Shown piece after piece: positions 54,500 through 64,000 of a stretch of 64,000 nucleotides of DNA (position 1 is its first letter; the number at the start of each line of letters is the position of its first letter). A program made the translations under genes and the position numbers. Below the pieces are notes generated by a model, which saw only the letters and a program-made list of their open reading frames with translations, had not been told where the DNA came from and searched no databases. The DNA is taken from NCBI GenBank assembly GCA_965153355.1, contig OZ231128.1, forward strand, positions 47,492,001 through 47,556,000. The letters are read 5' to 3'. Source of the stretch: Flaccisagitta enflata (lineage: Eukaryota > Chaetognatha > Sagittoidea > Aphragmophora).

Positions 54500-55530
54500 T
54501 CGTTGTTGTCGTCATCCACACTTTTAAAAATGGGCTAACTTTTGAACGCCTTGACCGATTTGCTTCATATTTGGAGGGAAGTTGTACTAGGGTAAGCCGC
54601 TTTACATCCTATGCGTATGTTATGATCCGACCCACCCAACCGGCCCAACCAGCCTACCAGCCTAAAAGTGAAAAACGTGCATAACTTTGGCATTTTTCAA
54701 CCAATTTGGTTGAAACTTGGTATGTAGTCTCTAAATGGAAGGCCTCAACATATGTATTTGATTTGTACAGATTTTAGCATGTTAACCGGCCAAACCGGCC
54801 TACCACCCAACCAGCCTACCAGCCTAAAAGTTAAAAACGTGCATAACTTTGTCATTTTTCAACCTATTTGGTTGAAACTTGGTATGTAGTCTCTAAATGG
54901 AAGGACTCAACATGTGTATTTGAATTGTAAAGATTTTAGCATGCTAACCGGCCAAACCAGCCTACCACCCTATTAGCCTACCAGCCTAAAAGTGAAAAAT
55001 GTGCATAACTTTTACATTTTTCAATCGATTTGGTTGAAACTTGGTATGGAGTCTCTAAATGGAAAGACTCAACATATGTATTTGAATTGTAAAGATTTTA
55101 GCATGCTAACCAGCCTACCACCCAACTAGCCTACCAGCCTAAAAGTGAAAAACATGCATAACTTCGACATTTTTAAACCGATTTGGTTGAAACTTGGTAT
55201 GTAGTCCCTAAATGGAAGGACTCAACATATGAATTTGATTTAAAAAGATTTCAGCATGCTAACTGGCCTACTTGCCAGCCAGCCAGCCTACTACCCTAAG
55301 AGTGATAAATGTACAAAACCTAAATCATTTTCAACCAATTTGGTTAATACTTGGTATGTAGACTCAAAATGAAACAACTCTGTTTGTAAGTGATTTAACA
55401 CAATTTTAGCATGCTAACCGGCAAAACCAGTTTATTACTCAACCACCCTACCTTCTTTGAAAAAAAACTTGCAGAATTTTGGCCGTCTTTCACCTATTTG
55501 ATTAAATCTTGCTACAGAGACTTAAAGTGA
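54500..55530. repeat. ~160-bp tandem repeat, about six copies
   Basis: Each unit holds GTGCATAACTTTGGCATTTTTCAACC, TTGGTTGAAACTTGGTATGTAG, TTTTAGCATGCTAACCGGCC and CAGCCTACCAGCCTA. Copies degrade toward the right. Non-coding. Confidence 0.85.
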
Positions 55531-55544
55531 AACAGTTTAACATA

Positions 55545-56212
55545 TGCTGTCTGACAATGCCATTAGACAATGCTGTTGCCAATGCCGTTTGACAATGCCA
55601 TTTGACGATGCTGTTTCACACTGCCGCTTCACGATGCCGTTTGACAATGCCATTCGACCATGCCATTTGACAATGTTGTTTGACAATGTCGTTTGACAAT
55701 GTCGTTTGACAATGTCGTTTGACAATGTCGTTTGACAATGTCGTTTGACAATGTCATTTGACAATGTCATTTGACAATGTCGTTTGACTATGTCGTTTTA
55801 CAATGTCGTTTGACAATGTCGTATGACAACGCCGTTTGACAACGCGGTATGACAACGCCGTTTTACAACGCCGTATTTCAACGCCGTTTTACAACGCCGT
55901 TTTACAACGCTGTTTTACAACGCCGTTTTACAACGCTGTTTTACAATGCCGTTTTACAACGCCGTTTTACAACGCCGTATTACAACGCCGTATTACAACG
56001 CCGCATTACAACGCCGTATTACAACGCCGTATGACAACGCCGTATGACAACGCCGTATGACAACGCCGTATGACAACGCCGTATGACAACGCCGCATGAC
56101 AACGCCGCATGACGACGCCGCATGACAACGCCGCATGACAACGCTGCATGACAACGTCGCATGACAACACCGTTTGACAACGCCGTTTGACAACGCCGTT
56201 TGACAATGCTGA
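55545..56212. repeat. 13-bp minisatellite (TGACAATGTCGTT to ACAACGCCGTTTT)
   Basis: About 50 units of 13 bases. The unit drifts along the array from TTTGACAATGTCG (left) to TTTTACAACGCCG, TATTACAACGCCG, ATGACAACGCCG and back to TTTGACAACGCCG. Open frames with a 13-residue period are a by-product. 56213-56829 shows no gene. Confidence 0.9.
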
Positions 56213-56831
56213 TTGACCCCAGTTGCGGACCCACACTTTTTCAAGATTTTTTCCAAAAATTGTCTAAGACAATTTGCCTTACCAATAAAACGTACTACAT
56301 TACCCATCCTTAGATTTATATCCATTTTTCAGTCAATAACTGATGTCACAAAGTGTGGACATATTACTTATAGTTGACCCGGCGATTCCTGAATCATGCT
56401 TGTAATACATTACCATGCATATAATTTACCCAGTTTCTCGACAACGATAGTCAGTCAACGATAAAATCCTCCATCGTCACTGTGCTCTTGTTGGAAATCT
56501 CCGCCAGACAACAACTACAGTCATCGTCATAGTTGACGGCATCAAGTCTTCTTAATACCTCTAGCGTACATGATCTTCATTATCATCATCATCCTTGACA
56601 GCTTAATCTACAAACGACATCATCGGATCCACTTTCTAACCTTAAACACTTTTTTGAAGATGTTAATGCAAGTTTCTTCAATACATGGCGTTGAACCGCC
56701 ATGTGTGGTAAAAATTTTCACCGTCGCATAAGCGTCTACGCTTTGATTTACGGGTGATTGGTCGATATTTCGCCATTTGTTTCCTTGTTGGCTCTTTCTG
56801 TTATCGTTTTTTTTTTTATTCTATCACTGTA

Positions 56832-57445
56832 CAGTACCTTCCGAGCAAACCCGGCTAAAATTGAAGGATTAATTTTTGTTACTTTAATTTCATTTCCCAA
56901 ATTTTATTTTTTTTATCAAACTTTATAAAAAGATACTTTATTCCTTGAACATATTTGGCTGTTAAAAAAAAATAACTTGTGAAATCTAAGTGCTTGCAAA
57001 CATCAATATGGAGTGTTATAACCTAGACCATTGGATTCAGCAAAAAATTTTACTTATCCTAGCCTACATGAACAGCTCAGTCAGACCATTGGTTCAGGTT
57101 TTACAGCTATTTTAAATTTTTAAAAACAATTGTCTCAAAATAATTAAGGACAATTGCTTTTAAAAACTTTTAATGATTATAAAACCTGAAATGATTGTTT
57201 GATTGAGCTGTTCTTATAGTCTACAATAGCTAAAGTTTTCTGCTGAATCCAATGGTTTGAGTTAGAACAATCTATATTGATGTCTTCATACACTTTGATT
57301 TCACAAGTTATTTTTTTTACAGTCAAATAGGTTTAAGGAATTAAGTATCTTTTAATTAAATTAAATAAAAAAAAGTTTGAAAAATAAAATTAAAGTAAAA
57401 AAAATTAATCCTCCAGTTTTAGCCGGGTTTGCTCGGAAGGTACTG
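56832..57445. mobile_element. Palindromic mariner-type MITE with TA target duplication
   Basis: CAGTACCTTCCGAGCAAACC begins it and the complement ends it (GGTTTGCTCGGAAGGTACTG), with TA on both sides (56830-56831, 57446-57447). The arms pair, imperfectly, nearly to the centre at ~57140. The terminus and TA target are typical of Tc1/mariner elements; no transposase is encoded. Confidence 0.85.
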
Positions 57446-57483
57446 TATCTCTTTCTGTTTGTCTTTCTGTTTGCCAGTTAATG

Positions 57484-57487
<4 letters not shown>

Positions 57488-57535
<48 letters not shown>
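57488..57535. repeat. (CT)n microsatellite
   Basis: CT run immediately right of the MITE. A second, longer CT run lies at 57867-57940. Confidence 0.9.
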
Positions 57536-57544
<9 letters not shown>

Positions 57545-57862
57545 CTTCTTCTCTCTCTCTCTTTCTGAATAAAAATAAGTGAAATGATCATTTACTTTGT
57601 CCCGCCCACTCTTTTTTACTAAAATTAGCAAAAGTTCCATATTTAATTTTTTTTCCTTTTTGTTTTCCTTTTCTTTTCTTCTTCATCCTTTTGTTTATCC
57701 TCTTCTTCATCTTTATCTTTTTTGTTATCCTTTTCTTTTTTATTCGAATACATGATTGCTAACTAATGCATGGATAATTAAGACTTTTTTTTCTGTAATT
57801 CATTCTTTTTCTTTTTCTGTCTGTGTTTGCGGTTTCTCTTTGGCTGTCTGTCTGCCTGTCTG

Positions 57863-57945
<83 letters not shown>

Positions 57946-58184
57946 CTCTCGCTCTCTCTCTCTCTCTTCGTCTCCGTTGTCTCTCCCTCTCTATATTTTT
58001 AACAACTCAAAAAAAAAAAAAAAAAAATATATATATATAAGACTGAAATTATGTAATTTTCTTTTATTACGAGAATATGCAAGCAAATAACAGTTCCATT
58101 AGAAACTTCAATGACAATGCAATGCAATAAAAACCACCACTTAAATCCTTTTTCTCTTCACAACACATACTCGACTAATGTTTT

Positions 58185-58190
58185 TTTATT
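58185..58190 (-). terminator. Probable polyadenylation signal of the RPA70-like gene
   Basis: AATAAA on the minus strand, 47 bases beyond the stop codon at 58237. Confidence 0.6.
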
Positions 58191-58236
58191 CACAACACCA
58201 CAAAACTATTGTTTTTCGATCACAGCACCGACGAGT

Positions 58237-59257
58237 TTAAGGGATGCCCACATTTCGTTGGACGTTTTCCACGAGAGACAGCTTGTACACGTTGGACTTG
58301 TCCTTGTAGTACTTGAAATGGCAGTTAATTGGAAGGATCAGCTCCAGCTGCTCTTCAACGTCCCGTTTGGATGCCACTTGTTCGAAAACTTCGCTACCCA
58401 GGATGATCTTCATCTCTTGAGAGAAAACGCGCATTTCTTCGTCTCGATTTACGCCGCTTTCATCCCAGACGACGTCAAGCGTTGCGATGATTGCTTTTTC
58501 AACGGGAACGTCGCATCGATTTACGCATTGACCCCCATCTTCCACCTTTTTTCGGCAGTCTTGATTCGAACAAGCGTTGTACATGTGAGCTGATCCACAT
58601 TGAACTCCTAAAAGGAGAAGAAAGGTACAATGTCTTAGTAGGTGTGAAGCTTTCTAAAGAGCAACATCAAATAGGCTTAGTAGGTGTGTAGCTTCCTACC
58701 GAGTAACGTCATATAGGAGTAAATCAGAAAATTTCAATATCATTGAATCAACTTTAGTACCCGTTATCTGGCCGGTGCAGATTCCCGCTCTTTGGTCCGG
58801 TACCGCTTCTTCATCGTCCGACGCCTCTTCAGAGAGAATTTCAGCAATCGGCGCAATCTCTTTAATGACAGTCTTCTTGTTGACGTTGAGGTACTAGAAC
58901 GAAAATAGCAGTAAGGTCCACGTTAAATAGCGAATGAATTATTTAGTTTTACATGGTTGGTTGTAGAATGATCTTTTCAACAGTGGATATGAAAGTTTTA
59001 CAGACTAACTGAAAAGCTTACGAACCAATGTCACAACATTAAATAACAAGCTGTATGATGCACTAAAAACTCACCTTTCTGCCTTCATATTCTTTTCGCT
59101 CAATCATGTCGAAGCCGTAAGAATGTCCTTTGATGAGAGAATGCCTCCTGTCGTTGAAGACTTGGATTCGCATCGTTGCGGAAGGATCAGCGATGCGCAA
59201 GTCCTGGACATCGAAAACTTCTCCCGTTCTTTTGTTTTTTGGATGACGTACTTGTCC
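58237..59257 (-). CDS. Replication protein A large-subunit-like protein, 3' exons
   Basis: Three minus-strand exons are 59257-59075 (phase 0), 58893-58761 and 58607-58237 (to stop). The first looks like an OB-fold strand set (VFDVQDLRIADPSATMRIQV). The second is acidic (ILSEEASDDEEAV). The third has YNACSNQDCRKKV followed by a C-x3-C pair. This is closely similar to the zinc-ribbon start of the RPA70 DBD-C domain, whose known pattern is YxACPxxxCxKKV. RPA70 binds single-stranded DNA in replication and repair. Only ~229 codons are present here. The acceptor at 59258 shows that upstream exons exist, but none was found before the reverse-transcriptase remnant and the TTG tract. It may be a truncated or diverged paralogue; RPA-like genes also travel with some Helitrons. 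Confidence 0.65.
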
Positions 59258-59447
59258 CTTTGAACATGAAAACAAAGATTTTTTTATTGGCTTTTCTCGG
59301 TATGTTATCGCTTTTCATAAGGGCAAGAATAAGGAAATCTTTCTGTCTGTCCTTAAGTCTGTTCATTTAACACTTTTACTCGAAAATCTAATTCAATGTA
59401 CTTCTTAATTGACATCTTCAAGAAAAACATTTTACCTGTTTGCACGC

Positions 59448-59655
59448 GACTCAACACCCCGCTTTGTCCGTCCGTCTCTCAGTCGGTCGGTTGGTTGGTC
59501 TGTTGGTCCGTCAAACTTTTAGTTTTTTTATCAATTTCATTTCTTTAAGTGATTTAAAGTCTTTTAAGAATATACTGAGTCATTCTAAGTCATTCTAAGT
59601 CATTCTAAGTCAAATCTGTAAATCTCGCACGCGACTTATAGGTGTTGGCCTTGTT
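59448..59655 (+). mobile_element. HINE-like element, 5' truncated
   Basis: Opens within the palindrome (TTTGCACGCGACTC), has GGTCGGTTGG and AGTCATTCTA repeats, and ends CGCACGCGACTTATAGGTGTTGGCCTTGTT. This end matches the element at 32587. Confidence 0.8.
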
Positions 59656-59675
59656 TAATTATGAGAAACCGGCTG

Positions 59676-60195
59676 ATATCATGATTGTTGATTTGGAAGT
59701 GTCTCTCATGATTTGATTCCTGTATGTTTGGAGCGGATGCATTTACCCGCCAATGTTAGGACTTACATTTCCGCCCTCTTTGGGGATTTAAATGGTAAAA
59801 TTCGCACTTCCAACTGGATCTCAGAGGAGTTTAAATTCAGAAAGGGGGTATTTCAGGGTGATCCTCTCAGCCCGATCATCTTTTTGATTTGCTTTAATCC
59901 CATTTTGGAGGATCTGAAAACATTTGAGCAGAGTGATGGCTACTCTCTTAACGGAACCCCCTTTATTACTCTTCCTTTTGCAGACGACTTTAATCTGATC
60001 ACCAGAGACATCAGGAAGCACCGGAAACTTATGGTACGACTCAAGTCGACTCCACGATCGCACGTCATCGATGGGCCTCAAGCTAAAGCCTCGGAAGTGC
60101 AGGTCCCTTTCTGTGAAAGGTGGCAAGTCTGAGGAAATAGTCTTCAGTCTCGGCGATGACGCGATCTCGTCTATTTTGCACGATAAGTACCATTA
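59676..60195 (+). pseudogene. Non-LTR retrotransposon reverse transcriptase remnant
   Basis: A frame at ~59690-60050 shows reverse-transcriptase motifs: SVSHDLI, GVFQGDPLSP and the catalytic FADD. The upstream motif and the downstream LKPRKCRSLSV / SILHDKYH segment continue in other frames, and a TAG interrupts the end. It therefore has at least two frameshifts and a stop and is dead. The motif wording suits a non-LTR (LINE-class) element; the clade is uncertain. Confidence 0.8.
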
Positions 60196-60269
60196 GTTTT
60201 TGGGTGGTTTTCCACGTTTGCCTAAAGAATCCCCTTAGGAAAATCCTTTTACGCTTTTTTGATTTTTTT

Positions 60270-60510
60270 GTAAGAATGGCTGGTTGGTCGGTTGGTCTGT
60301 CCTCTTTTTTACTTTTATGGCATTTTTAAGCTTTTTGAGCTCACAGCTCCTGCCCAAATGCCATTGTAAGTCATTGTAGGCCTCTCTAAGTCATTTTAAG
60401 GCATTCTTAGTCATTCTAAATCAGGTTAAGTCATATTAAGTTATATTTAGTCACCCAACTCAATCAGGTCAATTTAGTCATTTAAGTCATTCTAAGTCTT
60501 GCGCAACTAA
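60270..60510 (+). repeat. HINE-like fragment with AAGTCATT repeats
   Basis: GGTTGGTCGGTTGGTC, GAGCTCACAGCTCCTGCCCAAATGCC and AAGTCATTCTAAGTCATT words match element interiors. Only a weak end (TTGCGCAACTAAAA) is visible. Confidence 0.5.
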
Positions 60511-60537
60511 AATGATTATTTTTCATTTCGCTGCTGT

Positions 60538-61640
<1,103 letters not shown>

Positions 61641-61689
61641 GCTGTTGTTTTTTTGAGTTTTGCAATGGTTTTGGTTGTGGCTGTCTTTA

Positions 61690-62410
61690 TTCTATGTAAA
61701 CGTTCAACCTGATAAATATCTGCTCTAAAATCACTCGGAATTTAAAAGGAAAGCATTCGTATGATAAGCCGATGTTCTTTTTACCTGCCCGCCATCTATC
61801 GTGATTCATAAGCGTTGCCTCGTGAATGTTCAGTTGCCGTCGCGCGTCGTTCATTGGCTTATGACATAGTAGGTGAAGCATGCTGTCGTTCTAGCTGTCT
61901 ATTGGCTGTCACTGTAGTTGTGCATGACACGCGAGCTGTCATTGGTTGTAGGCTGTCACAGTGTAGCTGCTTTCTGTCTCTCCTGAATCTTTAAATGCCA
62001 GTGCGCAGTCTGTCTATTCAGTAGCTGTTCATCGGCGACATCCTAGTGTGGTAAGATACATTGTAGTATTGAGTTGATATGACATTTGATGTAATAAAGC
62101 CCTATTTTGATATATCTCGACGCCCGCTCATTTGCCTCATCACTCAAGTTAGCCAGCTACTCAAGCAGCATTGAATTTCAAAGGAGAAAATATAAGGTTA
62201 GAGAAAATTGACAGTTCAATCATGATTCTAATGTCATGGAAGATTTGCATAGTAACGTGACAATAGGGCGATAGAAGGGGATAAAACGCTGATTAGATAA
62301 GCAATTTAACTTGTGCTCGTTGTACACTGAAAAATAACCACAACTTATGGTGATATTCAGGTCCACAGATTTGTCAAGAGAGGCAGATTTTACTTTGAAC
62401 AACTGTCCAA
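61690..62410. other. Unique stretch, possible solo LTR
   Basis: No gene recognised. Around 61870-62150 the order CTGTCATTGGTTG words, CTTTAAATGCC (TATA-like), AATAAAGCCC (62093) and a terminal CGACGCCCGCTC resembles an LTR U3-R-U5 order. No matching second LTR or clear TG...CA pair was established. Confidence 0.3.
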
Positions 62411-62412
62411 AA

Positions 62413-62624
62413 AAATAGTCGCAAAAGCGTTAGGTGGTCAGCGGTACCCGTGTAGGTTGTGGTTAATGTTGAGGGGGGAGCAGGGCAGCGGCCCCAAAGG
62501 GGTCGATGACCTATGCCTTCTCACATATGGGGAATTTTCTCCTCCTCCTCCTTCTCCTTCTTCGTACCCCCCCTTAAATCCCAGTCTTGAGGCCCAAATT
62601 CCAGTCTCGAGGCCCAAATCCCAG
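62413..62624 (+). repeat. Foldback element P8, left half only
   Basis: TAGTCGCAAAAGCGTTAGGTGG, then GGGCAGCGGCCCCAAAGGGG (62483) and three array units, stopping abruptly at AAATCCCAG|AAAGAAAG. Confidence 0.75.
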
Positions 62625-62814
62625 AAAGAAAGAAACCAACTCATTGAAAAATATGGCACCAGCCAAAACTGTATAAACAATGCTACAAGGATGTCATCAA
62701 AACGCAAGAATGATATGTATTAGTGAAGTAATGAGTAATTTCAAAAAGTGTGCTTCAATCAAAAAATATCAAATTTGTCATAGGGTTTTTCCCATTTGTG
62801 GAACTTTTTAGTCG

Positions 62815-63274
62815 CGTGCTACGCGACTCTACACCCCGCTATGTCAGTCCGTTGGTCGGTTGGTTGGTCGGTCCTCTTTACTTTTTTGGCGTTTTTAAGC
62901 TTTTTGAGCATACAGTCTATGGACATTTCGGTATTTGTAGATATGTCAGCAGTTTGGTATATTTCAACCCGTTGAAATCTCTCATTCCGGCATATTTCAA
63001 CAGGTTGAAATCTTTCATTCTACTGATATCAATCTTGTAGAATGAGAGATTTCAACGTGTTGAAATGTGCCAAAATGAGAGATTTCAACCCATTGAAATA
63101 TGCCAGAATGAAAGATTTCAACGGGTTGAAATATACCAAACTGCTGACATATCTACAAATACCAAAATGTCCATAGACTGCATACGGCACCTTCCCAGAT
63201 GCCCTAGTGACCTTCTCCAGCACTGCTCCTGCCCACCTGCACGCGAGTAGGGTAGCCATGTATCCAGCCTTGTT
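62815..63274 (+). mobile_element. HINE-like element with nested foldback FB-b
   Basis: Starts TTTTTAGTCGCGTGCTACGCGACTC, ends GCACGCGAGTAGGGTAGCC...CCAGCCTTGTT. The insert at 62924-63179 starts AGTCTATGGACATTTCGG and ends with its complement, and is flanked by the exact 6-bp duplication GCATAC (62918-62923, 63180-63185). Its arms hold mirrored ~33-base units (TTTCAACCCGTTGAAATC). Confidence 0.85.
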
Positions 63275-64000
63275 TCTATTACTTTTGCTCCTCAACTTTT
63301 TTTTTTTGCTTAAAGTCATACAATCTTACAAAACGCCTCCCACAGTTGTAGATAACTTGATTAGATCTTCTGTGTTGATCCAGATAAGTAAGAGGCACCT
63401 GTGTGTGGTATAAAATATAACAGTTCTTTGCTTCAATGAAAATTTCAAAATCAATGATCATAATGATAATAATACTTTGCATTTGAAATTGCTGCATGGT
63501 TAATGAAAATGACAACAAGCAAATTTTCAGAAAGACTTCAGCAAAAATTTCTGAGGGTAAAATGAAAAATGAAACTTACCTAAATTTGCTGAGGCTGTCA
63601 TTAAATGAAAATATCTGTAGTCTTTCTGTAGTCTTGCTGTTTCCGTTGTTAAATGAGGTCCCATCAAAACTGCAAGAAAATCAAACATTTGAATCGAAAT
63701 ATGCAAAACGAGACTTCCTAGTTTCATAGCAATAACAGCCCATGTCAAAATTCTATCACCTGCCAAAAAACAGACGATAATAGTAGTGCTTTTAGTCATG
63801 AGACACTGCGCATTACTTGTGTCAAATGAAATGTCCAATGTCCAATGAAATGTCAAGCGTCCCAAAGCCTTCAAAAATGAAAAAAAAAAACAGATTCCCA
63901 AAGAATCTTTGTCAGACTGATTTACTAAATAATTGACCAATCAACCAACCAATCCTAAACCAATCAATCTAACAACTAACTTATTAATGAGCAAGCGATT
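63275..64000 (-). repeat. Long inverted duplication, copy B (partner at 17419-18158)
   Basis: Reverse complement of 18158-17419 up to the window end, including the exon-like hydrophobic stretch (LTWAVIAMKLGSLVLHI on the minus strand) and CTGCCAAAAAACAG at the acceptor. It probably continues beyond the window. Confidence 0.75.

Overview
The window is nuclear DNA of an invertebrate animal. Genes are split by short GT-AG introns, modular extracellular exons (EGF, Ig) sit in phase 1-1, and there are an opsin-like receptor, a bZIP factor and an RPA70-like protein. The rest is very repeat-rich: AC, AG and TTG microsatellites, minisatellites, long hairpin elements and Helitron-class elements. The phylum cannot be fixed from this sequence; sponge- or cnidarian-like is only a guess. 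No bacterial, organellar or CRISPR features were seen.

Layout. 0-1.1 kb: ankyrin-repeat exons. 1.7-9.2 kb (minus): an intact Helentron (Helitron with endonuclease) polyprotein carrying an N-terminal ubiquitin-protease-like domain. 10.7-16.4 kb (plus): a modular receptor gene, EGF, Cys-rich module, broken Ig exon, transmembrane exon, then a 3.2 kb exon encoding LRR-Roc-COR in which two membrane helices and an extracellular loop split the COR domain. 17-27 kb: nested repeats. 27.4-30.7 kb (minus): two exons of an opsin-like GPCR. 31-35 kb: repeats. 35.9-37.4 kb (plus): a three-exon conserved gene of transposon-associated type. 38-43 kb: minisatellites and a 620-bp duplicated element. 43.3-46.4 kb: a small three-exon gene (91 aa). 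47.7-48.8 kb: a two-exon gene for a low-complexity 251-aa protein. 49.8-51.3 kb: two giant hairpins. 52.2-54.2 kb (minus): a complete five-exon bZIP-like transcription factor (252 aa). 54.5-57.4 kb: tandem repeats and a mariner-type palindromic MITE. 58.2-59.3 kb (minus): the 3' exons of an RPA70-like gene. 59.7-60.2 kb: a dead reverse transcriptase. 60.5-61.6 kb: a TTG microsatellite. 61.7-64 kb: repeats, ending in an inverted copy of the sequence at 17.4-18.2 kb.

Two element families shape the window. The first is a ~200-700 bp family (called HINE-like here: non-autonomous Helentron-like) with one palindromic end (AGTCGCGTGCACGCGACT and covarying variants), one hairpin end (AACAAGG...), subterminal inverted repeats and variable internal tandem repeats. 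The second is a set of foldback elements whose arms contain mirrored minisatellites, several of them nested inside the first family. The autonomous Helentron in the window is a plausible but unproven partner for the first family.
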